12,723 bases of DNA from contig JACCUL010000301.1 in NCBI GenBank assembly GCA_013811855.1, positions 1-12,723 of the forward strand, written 5' to 3'. Positions 1 through 9,340 of the stretch are shown here, piece by piece. The translations under genes and the position numbers were made by a program. Each line of letters begins with the position of its first letter. Position 1 is the first letter of the stretch. This DNA comes from Acidimicrobiia bacterium (GTDB lineage Bacteria > Actinomycetota > Acidimicrobiia > Acidimicrobiales > Ilumatobacteraceae). The notes beneath the pieces were generated by a model that saw only the letters and a program-made list of their open reading frames with translations, did no database searches and was not told the origin of the DNA.

Positions 1-50
1 CCGACGGGGTGTCAGCCCTTCGACGCCGGCCCGCCGGGTCGCCGCTGGCC

Positions 51-97
51 TTCGTGTCAGCGAAAGTGACGGCATCGGTCAGTTTCGCTGACACGAA
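51..97. terminator. Long hairpin downstream of the permease, probable (bidirectional) terminator
   Basis: The sequence shows a 15-bp perfect stem (51-65 with 83-97), one G/G mismatch (66/82), four more pairs (67-70 with 78-81) and a 7-nt loop. It begins 23 nt beyond the permease stop codon at 121 on the minus strand, where a terminator is expected. No clear U-tract follows on either strand, so Rho-independent action is inferred from position and stem strength only. The core GTGTCA and the 15+1+4 stem plan recur in the hairpin at 6425-6476. The rest of 1-120 shows no convincing gene; a further GTGTCAGC at 9-16 repeats part of the left arm. Confidence 0.6.
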
Positions 98-120
98 CGG
101 CGTGGGGGCGCAGTGGCCGC

Positions 121-1526
121 TTACGAATGGTGCACGATCGCCCGGTCGCCGGCGGCGTCGACAGCGGCCGGACGGGACACCACGCAGGCCACGAGCCAGA
201 TCGCCACCAGGGCGAGGACGACCAGGCCGAGATGGCGCCCCCAGAGTGCGTCGCCCACGGGTGCGGTGCCCTCGATGAATTGGGCGCCGACACCCGCGGC
301 CGCGGTGACCAACCCGATCAGGCCGGCGACCACCGCCGCCGGGCGCACGACGCGCGTGGCGAAGTAGCGGATCCCCCCGACGCACAAGAGCACGTACACG
401 ATGGCGATGACGAACGCTCCGATCGTCGACGTCACGGTGAACTCGTTGAACACGTCCGGCAGACCGTCGGTCGCCGACGTGCCGTACACGAGCAGACCGA
501 TCACGATCACCGCCAGGCCGAGCCCGCCGACGGTGTACGTGGCGACCGTCGGCACGTCGGCGCGGTTGACGGCCGCCATGCGACTGGGGAGCAGGCCGTC
601 GCGAGCCAGCGTGAACAGGCCCCGCGACGTCGCCGCCGTGAATCCGATGCCGACGGCGAGGATGTCGAGGATGACGGCCAGCTCGATGAGAACGGACAGC
701 CAGCGGCCGACGTAGTACTCGCCCATGGCGGCGAAGTCGAACGGCACCTCGTCGGGGCCGCCGCTGCCGATCGTGCCGATGTACTGGGTCAGCGCGTAGA
801 ACACACCGATGATCAGGATCGTGGCGACGATGGCGATCGGAATCGAGCGCCGCGGATGCTCGGTCTCCTCGCCGAGCGCGGCGGCCAGCTCGAAGCCGAC
901 GAACATCAAGATGCCGAACAGCAGCCCTTTGAAGACCGAACCGCCTTCGGCGACGTTCGTCGGGTCGAACACGGAGACGGTGTTGCCGCCCGGCCCGCCG
1001 TCGGCGATGACGGCGATGACCAGCACGAGGAACGGCACGATCGACACGATGATGATGGCTGCGTGCGCACGGACACCTGCACGCCGATGAGGTTGACGCC
1101 GATCGTGAACGCCAGCACGGCCAGCGCCATCAGCCACCACGGCGGGTCGAACCCGAGGTGGGCGGCGCAGAAGAACTTGAGGAAGATGCCGCCGATGACT
1201 GGGATCCCTGTGTAGAGCGAGATCGCCGCCAGGTGGTAGGCCCCCGTGGCAAACACGGCCGGTCGCTTGCCGAGGGTGTGGGCGATGTACTCGTACACCG
1301 TGCCCGAGCCGCTGAAGCGCTTGGCCAGCTCGCTGACGAGCAGGCCGAGCCCGAGGATGCCCACGGTCGTCAGCACGATGACGAACGGGCCGACGCCCCC
1401 GGCCAGGGTGGCGAGGATGGCGCCGAGCACGGCGGCCGAGAAGATCGGCCCGACCGCGAGCGACTGGGCGATGCAGTCGATCGTGGTCAGCTTGCCGCCG
1501 CTGCGCCCGAGCTCGGTGCCCGGCAC
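121..1526 (-). pseudogene. APC-superfamily amino-acid permease, frameshifted
   Basis: This is a membrane transporter of the amino acid-polyamine-organocation superfamily, expected to take up an amino acid or related amine. The substrate cannot be read from the sequence. Two adjoining frames together give a protein of about 468 residues with about twelve hydrophobic segments, the normal size. The N-terminal frame carries the APC opening KLTTIDCIAQSLAVGPIFSA. The C-terminal frame carries the helix-6 signature GFELAAALGEETEHPRRSIP. The frames meet near 1060: the first reads ...GVQVSVRTQ and the second ...AIIIVSIVPF. One missing G (cag-Gcc read as cagcc) restores a continuous protein. The GTG at 1526 is the best in-frame start, but it has no ribosome site. 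An ATG at 1582 lies in the neighbouring frame, and one more missing G near 1525 would join it. Whether this is a real lesion or a base-calling error cannot be decided here. It lies downstream of the DUF4331 operon on the same strand. Confidence 0.8.
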
Positions 1527-1582
1527 GCCGGGTCGGAGCGGCGCAGGCGCGCCGTCGATGCGTTCCCCATGTCCATCCCCAT

Positions 1583-1617
1583 GACCCGCCACCCTAGGTT
1601 CGTCGGGATGGCGGGTC
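1583..1617 (-). terminator. GC-rich hairpin between the His-rich gene and the permease
   Basis: GACCCGCCATCCC (1617-1605, minus strand) pairs with GGGTGGCGGGTC (1594-1583) around a 10-nt loop, giving 12 pairs with one bulged T. It starts 10 nt after the stop of the His-rich gene. Its 3' arm ends directly before an ATG at 1582, a candidate permease start. There is no T-run after it. It could end the operon transcript, or hide the permease ribosome site (the AGGG lies in and beside the arm). Confidence 0.5.
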
Positions 1618-1627
1618 GGGAGATGCC

Positions 1628-2011
1628 TCACTTCGGTGGGCGGCGGCCTCGGATGTCGAGCTCGGCCAGCGCGCCGCCCGTGATGCCCACGCGCTGTGTG
1701 GCGTTCCCGGACGCGTCGAGCACCCAGTAGGTGCCTTCGACGAGCTCGGGGAACACGGCCGCCGTCGACTCGCCCGACCCGAGTGGCCGGGTCCACACAC
1801 CGGTGTGGATGTCGATCGGCGGGTCGTGCTCGGACCGCAGGAACAGCTCGGTGCCGGCGGTCGACGGGTCCATCAGCACGACCATCGCCCCGATGTCGCC
1901 GCCGATGTCGAGCACCGGCGGACCACCGCGCACGACGTGGTTGGTGGCCACACCGTGCGGGTGATCGTCGTGGACGGTCCCGTCGGCGTGCGTGTGCACT
2001 CCGCTCATCAT
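1628..2011 (-). CDS. His-rich small conserved protein with a beta-sandwich-like C-terminal part
   Basis: A 127-residue protein without a signal peptide or membrane segment. The first 25 residues hold six histidines (6, 8, 14, 17, 19, 25) mixed with Asp, in a HTHADG...HDDHPHG pattern that suggests metal binding. The middle reads VLDIGGDIGAMVVLMD. The end (about 85-123) has the FPELVEGTYWVLD...VGITGG...LDI spacing seen in transthyretin/CnaB-like beta sandwiches. I remember similar uncharacterised actinobacterial proteins with the DIGGDIGA motif, but no tested function. It starts with two ATG codons immediately after the DUF4331 stop (TAGATGATG), without its own ribosome site, so translation is probably coupled. 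Function unknown; a metal-binding partner of the operon is an inference. Confidence 0.8.
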   Translation of the reverse strand: MMSGVHTHADGTVHDDHPHGVATNHVVRGGPPVLDIGGDIGAMVVLMDPSTAGTELFLRSEHDPPIDIHTGVWTRPLGSGESTAAVFPELVEGTYWVLDASGNATQRVGITGGALAELDIRGRRPPK

Positions 2012-3394
2012 CTAGCTCATCACGGACAGCGGCAGGACGTCGTAGCCGCTGACCGGGTGGTCGAGGTACGGGAACGTGTCGAGGTAGCTGACGTTCCCCG
2101 GGATCGTCACACCGTCGTTGATGAGCGTCGCCGCGCCGTCCGGCGTGTACGACGGATCGACGAGCGGGTACGTCGCGCCGGCGATGGCCTGCAGCTCGAC
2201 GGTCACGATGTTGTCGAACACGCGACGGCCGTTCGGGAACCCGGCGAGGTCGCCGCCGAGGATCCCGTTGGGGTGAGCGTCCTCCGGGGCCGTCGGTGGG
2301 ATCGCCACGTTCAGCCGCAGCATGTCGGCCTTCGTGGCCGCCATGAAGTTCTGGAAGTGCGGGATGATGCCCGGCGGCACGCCGGTCAGCAGGATCGCCA
2401 ACAGGTCGGCGCGGTCGGCGGTCAACGCGGCCAGGTGCGGGAACACACCCGGGTACAGGATCGGCAGCAGCTTGGCCAGCTCGGGCTGGGCCACGTATTC
2501 GACGAAGCTGCTCTCCTGTGCCGGCGTGACCCGGTTCCACTCGTCCTTGCGCGACATCGGGACGAGGAGCTCGTTGAAGAGCGGGTTGCCGAGCCGGGAC
2601 ACCTGGGTGAACGGTCCCGACGACCAGCTCCGCTCCTCGCTGCGGTAGTGGCCCTTCTGGCGGTACGCCGAGGCCCACACGCCGACGACAGCCTGCGGGC
2701 CCATGCGGTTCTTCGGGAAGTTGCGCCGCCGGGTGATCCGGTTGATCGGGATCTGGATGGCGATCGTGTGCACGTTGAACGCGCGCAGCGCGTCGACACC
2801 GTGGGCGGCCGGCGTGGGGATCAGGTGCAGGTTCTGGAACGGGCGCAGCGCGGCGAGGTCGAAGATCGAGCCGAGATCGATGTAGAACCCGTCGAGCCGT
2901 TGCCCGGCGAACACCTTGATGCCGCCCTCGAGGTCGTGGATCGCCGAGTTGGCCAGAGCGGCGTAGTTCGGCGTCGAGCGGATCCCGACGTTGCACGGCG
3001 GCGACGCCAGCCCGCGTTCGAGCAGCCTCGGCTCCTGGCCCCGGCGAGTCTCGCGGACGGCGTAGAACTGCTTGCGGTTGAAGTTCGGGCTGTCGAGCGA
3101 GTCGATCGGCCCGGTGTTGTAGAGGAACGTCTCGGGGTTGCCGAGCTCGGTCGTGAACCGGAAGTCGTAGTACACGTTCGGACGGCCGTCACCATCGTTG
3201 TCGATGTTGATGCGGTAGAGCACGTCGTCGCCGAACTCGAAGAAGGTCGGACCGCCGGCGGGATCCTCGAACGGGATGTAGTTGGTGATGATCGTGACGG
3301 TGTCGGGCCGGTCGGGGCTGACGAACGCGTAGGTGTCGGTGCTGTCGGCGACGGGATCCTTGGAGATCTCGGGTGCTTCACGGTGTGAGGACAT
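2012..3394 (-). CDS. DUF4331 domain-containing protein
   Basis: A 460-residue protein of the uncharacterised DUF4331 family. It opens with the family's typical MSSHREAP and then PVADSTDTYAFVSPD. A calcium-site-like acidic stretch, NIDNDGDGRPNVYYDFRF, lies near residues 63-80, and the family pattern continues to the C-terminus (GYDVLPLS). The family's biochemical role is not established. The ORF starts straight at the conserved N-terminus with no signal peptide. The start is supported by AGGAG eight bases upstream. It lies 14 nt after the Tat-signal gene and abuts the His-rich gene, so the three are surely co-transcribed. The missing signal next to a small Tat-signal protein raises the possibility of carried (hitchhiker) export, which is inference. 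Confidence 0.9.
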   Translation of the reverse strand: MSSHREAPEISKDPVADSTDTYAFVSPDRPDTVTIITNYIPFEDPAGGPTFFEFGDDVLYRINIDNDGDGRPNVYYDFRFTTELGNPETFLYNTGPIDSLDSPNFNRKQFYAVRETRRGQEPRLLERGLASPPCNVGIRSTPNYAALANSAIHDLEGGIKVFAGQRLDGFYIDLGSIFDLAALRPFQNLHLIPTPAAHGVDALRAFNVHTIAIQIPINRITRRRNFPKNRMGPQAVVGVWASAYRQKGHYRSEERSWSSGPFTQVSRLGNPLFNELLVPMSRKDEWNRVTPAQESSFVEYVAQPELAKLLPILYPGVFPHLAALTADRADLLAILLTGVPPGIIPHFQNFMAATKADMLRLNVAIPPTAPEDAHPNGILGGDLAGFPNGRRVFDNIVTVELQAIAGATYPLVDPSYTPDGAATLINDGVTIPGNVSYLDTFPYLDHPVSGYDVLPLSVMS

Positions 3395-3408
3395 TTGTTG
3401 GGCTCCTG

Positions 3409-3717
3409 TCAGACCTTGTGGGCCGCGGCGGCGCGGAGGATGCGGTTGACGAGTGCCCGGTCGCTGACGACGACCTCGTCGCTGCCGTGCAGGATCGAGA
3501 CCTGGCCGGCGGCGGCGTCGTGGACACAGAACATGACGGGCCCGTCGGCTTCGAGGGCGATGGCATCGGTGGCGTCGGCGGCCCCTCGACCGGCGACGGT
3601 CGCCGAACCGGCGGGGCCGGCGGCGAAGGCGGGGCGACTGAGCACGCTCATGGGGACCGCAACGGCAGCGGCTCCCGCAGAGGCACGCAACAGGTCGCGG
3701 CGTGACAAACCGGACAT
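3409..3717 (-). CDS. Small twin-arginine-signal protein, first gene of the DUF4331 operon
   Basis: A 102-residue protein. It opens with a clear Tat signal: S-R-R-D-L-L at residues 5-10, an alanine-rich hydrophobic stretch at 12-26, and an A-F-A cleavage site at 30-32. The mature part is only about 70 residues: a small-residue linker (33-50), then GPVMFCVHDAAAGQVSILHGSDEV, which looks like two or three short beta strands, and a C-terminal helix (VSDRALVNRILRAA). It has one cysteine (64). The start is well fixed by AAGGAG six bases before the ATG, and three tandem 9-bp repeats sit just upstream. The protein is probably exported folded or together with a partner. Its function is unknown. The gene leads the operon with DUF4331, 14 nt downstream. 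Confidence 0.85.
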   Translation of the reverse strand: MSGLSRRDLLRASAGAAAVAVPMSVLSRPAFAAGPAGSATVAGRGAADATDAIALEADGPVMFCVHDAAAGQVSILHGSDEVVVSDRALVNRILRAAAAHKV

Positions 3718-3723
3718 ATCTTG

Positions 3724-3729
3724 CTCCTT
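3724..3729 (-). promoter_or_regulatory. Strong Shine-Dalgarno site of the Tat-signal gene
   Basis: AAGGAG on the minus strand, six bases before the ATG at 3717. It stands out because most other transcript-first genes in the window lack such a site. It fixes the start of the Tat-signal protein. Confidence 0.8.
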
Positions 3730-3730
3730 C

Positions 3731-3757
3731 TACGTTGTTTACGTCGTTTACGTCTGG
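3731..3757 (-). repeat. Three tandem 9-bp repeats upstream of the Tat/DUF4331 operon, possible operator
   Basis: On the plus strand the units read tacgttgtt, tacgtcgtt and tacgtctgg. The first two differ at one base, and the third keeps tacgt. On the minus strand this gives ACGTAAAC twice followed by ACGTAG, ending directly at the ribosome site. Exact 9-bp spacing in otherwise GC-rich DNA suggests a repeated binding site for a regulator, or an unusual promoter. No TAnnnT -10 box is visible between it and the ATG. The repeat is a direct observation; the operator role is inference. Confidence 0.5.
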
Positions 3758-3877
3758 CGACCAGCGGCTCGACGGGTCCCCGCCCGAGGTTTCGGAGCAA
3801 AGCGCCGCCCGGATTGCGCCTGGCCGGAATTGTGGACCAGTTGCAGACCGTCGTCAAATCACCCCCGCGGGCTCGCG

Positions 3878-3889
3878 GTCAAAGTTGAC
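3878..3889. promoter_or_regulatory. Short palindrome upstream of clpB, possible regulator site
   Basis: GTCAA-AG-TTGAC is a perfect 5-bp inverted repeat with a 2-nt spacer, 46 nt before the clpB start. It overlaps a TTGACA (3885-3890) that looks like a -35 element but has no good -10 at 16-18 nt. It does not match the HAIR box of HspR (CTTGAGT-N7-ACTCAAG). Nothing else in the 217-bp spacer (3718-3934) looks like a gene. Confidence 0.3.
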
Positions 3890-3920
3890 ACGGACGCGCT
3901 CAGGATTTGTCCGGACGCAG

Positions 3921-3926
3921 TATCCT
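3921..3926 (+). promoter_or_regulatory. Candidate -10 box of a leaderless clpB transcript
   Basis: TATCCT fits TAnnnT and ends eight bases before the clpB ATG, so the transcript would begin at or just before the start codon. There is no Shine-Dalgarno sequence. No matching -35 is visible 16-18 nt upstream. Confidence 0.45.
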
Positions 3927-3934
3927 CCGAGTCC

Positions 3935-6418
<2,484 letters not shown>

Positions 6419-6424
6419 TTTCTA

Positions 6425-6476
6425 TGTTTGTGTCACCGCACGTGCCCGAACCCGGCCACGCGCGGTGACACAAACA
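6425..6476. terminator. Long hairpin between convergent clpB and the HisD-family gene, bidirectional terminator
   Basis: A 15-bp perfect stem (6425-6439 with 6462-6476), one A/C mismatch (6440/6461), four more pairs (6441-6444 with 6457-6460) and a 12-nt loop. It starts 7 nt after the clpB stop and ends 18 nt before the facing stop at 6494, so it serves both genes. It has the same 15+1+4 plan and GTGTCA core as the hairpin at 51-97. There is no long T-run on either side. Confidence 0.75.
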
Positions 6477-6493
6477 CCTTTCCGGCCCGATCA

Positions 6494-7828
6494 TCACGAG
6501 AATCCGTCGGCCCGACGGCGGAGGGCGGCGGCGTGGGCGGGGAAACCCTCGTGGTCGGCCAACGCGGTGATGGTCGGGGCCATGCGGGCCAACGCCCGGG
6601 CGTCGGCGCGAGCGACGGCGGTGCGCTTGAGGAACGTCTCGACCGTCACCCCCGACGACACCTCAGCGAAGCCTGACGTCGGCAGCGACGCCGGGCAGCC
6701 GATGACGTAGTTGGCCGCGCTGAACGGGGTGTCCTGGCCGACGAGGATCTCGCCGGCGTTGACGAGCCCGTCGACCACGTCGTCGACGGCTGCGTCGGCC
6801 ACGGCGACCTGCAGGTGCTCGGGGGCGTAGCGGTTGGCGACGGCGACGGCCGCGGTCAGGTCGTCGACGAGCACGCACCCACCGTTGGCGCCGAGCGAGG
6901 CCCGGGCGGCGTCGCCCCGCACCGCGGGCAGGTCGGCCAGCTGGCGGGCCAGCTCGGCATCCGTGGCGTCGGCCAGCTCCGTCGACGTCGTCACGAGCAC
7001 GACCGACGAGTCGGTGCCGTGCTCGGCCTCGATCAACAGGTCGGCGGCCAGCCGCACCGGATCGGCGGCCCCGTCGGCGATCACCAGGCTCTCCGTCGGA
7101 CCGAGCAGCATCATCGTCGCCGTGCCATGGCGCTGCATCTCGATCTGCGCGCACGTGACCGCCGGCGAGCCGGGGCCGACGATCTTGCGCACGCGCGGGA
7201 TCGAGTCGGTGCCGAAGCCGAGCGCGGCGAGTCCTGCCGGCCCGTTGACGCGGAAGACGTCGGCGATGCCGAGCTTGCGGCACACGACGAGCACGGCCGG
7301 ATCGACGGCGCCACCTCCGCCGGGCACCGGAGGGACCACGAGCACGATCCGCGGCACGCCGGCGACGGTCGCCGGCACGCCGAGCTGGTAGGCGACCGAC
7401 GGATAACTGGCCTTCCCCGACGGCACGAAGAGGCCGGCCGAGGTGATCGGTGTGACCCGCTCGCCGACGCGCAGCCCCGGCTCGGGCTCGAAGCTCCAGT
7501 CCTCCAACCGCTCCAACACCTGCTCGTTGAACGCCCGGCAGTGGGCGATGGCGTCGTCCAGCGCGGCGTCGACGGCGCTCGACACATTCGCCGCGGCCAC
7601 CTCGTCGGGCGCCACGCGCAGGCCGTCGGGCTCCACGTCGACGCCGTCGAATCGCGCCAGCGCGTCGCACACGGCGACGTCACCGCGCGTCCGCACGTCC
7701 TCGACGAGCTCGGCGATCGAGGTTCGCAGCGCCGGGTCGAAGATGTCGGCGAGACCACGCGCGCACAACGCCACGCGCGCCGGCTCGTCCATCTGCGACC
7801 ACCGTTGCCGGCGCATCACCGAGACCAT
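6494..7828 (-). CDS. Histidinol dehydrogenase-family protein with altered metal/substrate site
   Basis: A 444-residue NAD-dependent dehydrogenase of the HisD family, aligning over the full length: SAGLFVPSGKASYPSVAYQ, the NAD-binding region IPRVRKIVGPG, and the catalytic pair in NRYAPEHL (E337, H338, matching E. coli E326/H327). By alignment with E. coli HisD, zinc ligands H262 and H419 are kept (H270, H432), as is E414. Q259 is Glu (E267), D360 is Asn (N373), and substrate-binding H367 is Ala (A380) in GCPASLPTSG, where true HisD has GTNHVLPT. No other his gene is nearby. HisD relatives acting on other amino alcohols or diols exist (for example sulfopropanediol dehydrogenase HpsN), so a different substrate is likely, though histidinol is not excluded. 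Start: the ATG at 7828 has TACCGT seven bases upstream and no ribosome site; later ATGs at 7816 and 7792 are possible. Confidence 0.85.
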   Translation of the reverse strand: MVSVMRRQRWSQMDEPARVALCARGLADIFDPALRTSIAELVEDVRTRGDVAVCDALARFDGVDVEPDGLRVAPDEVAAANVSSAVDAALDDAIAHCRAFNEQVLERLEDWSFEPEPGLRVGERVTPITSAGLFVPSGKASYPSVAYQLGVPATVAGVPRIVLVVPPVPGGGGAVDPAVLVVCRKLGIADVFRVNGPAGLAALGFGTDSIPRVRKIVGPGSPAVTCAQIEMQRHGTATMMLLGPTESLVIADGAADPVRLAADLLIEAEHGTDSSVVLVTTSTELADATDAELARQLADLPAVRGDAARASLGANGGCVLVDDLTAAVAVANRYAPEHLQVAVADAAVDDVVDGLVNAGEILVGQDTPFSAANYVIGCPASLPTSGFAEVSSGVTVETFLKRTAVARADARALARMAPTITALADHEGFPAHAAALRRRADGFS

Positions 7829-7835
7829 CGCGCCG

Positions 7836-7841
7836 ACGGTA
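7836..7841 (-). promoter_or_regulatory. Candidate -10 box of a leaderless HisD-family transcript
   Basis: TACCGT on the minus strand fits TAnnnT and ends seven bases before the ATG at 7828. No Shine-Dalgarno is present. The 152-bp divergent spacer to purA also holds a perfect 10-bp palindrome, GCTGCGCAGC (7895-7904), of unknown meaning. Confidence 0.4.
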
Positions 7842-7965
7842 TCGAGGCCGGGCCGGCGGGCGCGGCCGCCAGCGTCACGGCCGGGGCTGCCTCGGCTGCG
7901 CAGCTGGCGAAGCGAACCGTCACGCCGTGGGTTTGCCCACCCGGTCTGGGCTAGGTCATGGCAGA

Positions 7966-7971
7966 TAGGGT
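7966..7971 (+). promoter_or_regulatory. Candidate -10 box of a leaderless purA transcript
   Basis: TAGGGT fits TAnnnT and ends nine bases before the purA ATG. There is no Shine-Dalgarno and no clear -35. A small hairpin, GTGGG-tttg-CCCAC, lies upstream. I see no purine riboswitch core. Confidence 0.4.
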
Positions 7972-7980
7972 CGCCCCCGC

Positions 7981-9339
<1,359 letters not shown>

Positions 9340-9340
9340 C

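Noticed and set aside
127..1215. Plus-strand open frame opposite the permease
   Set aside because: His/Asp/Arg-rich shadow of the hydrophobic permease read in reverse; no family resemblance.
1530..2996. Upstream part of the minus-strand open frame that continues into the permease
   Set aside because: Only the part after about 1526 resembles a permease. The rest is an Arg/Pro-rich shadow of DUF4331 and the His-rich gene in another frame, so a fusion is not supported.
1805..3388. Open frame of about 527 codons on the plus strand antisense to DUF4331
   Set aside because: Rich in Arg, Val and Asp from reversed GC-biased codons, with no domain; the minus-strand DUF4331 protein is clear.
3885..3913. 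Classic sigma-70 promoter built on TTGACA at 3885-3890
   Set aside because: At 16-18 nt spacing the -10 position reads TTGTCC or TGTCCG, a poor match. The TATCCT box nearer the ATG is better.
7829..7980. Possible purine or PRPP riboswitch before purA
   Set aside because: Only a 10-bp palindrome and a 5-bp hairpin are present; no riboswitch core is seen, and the box nine bases before ATG suggests little or no leader.
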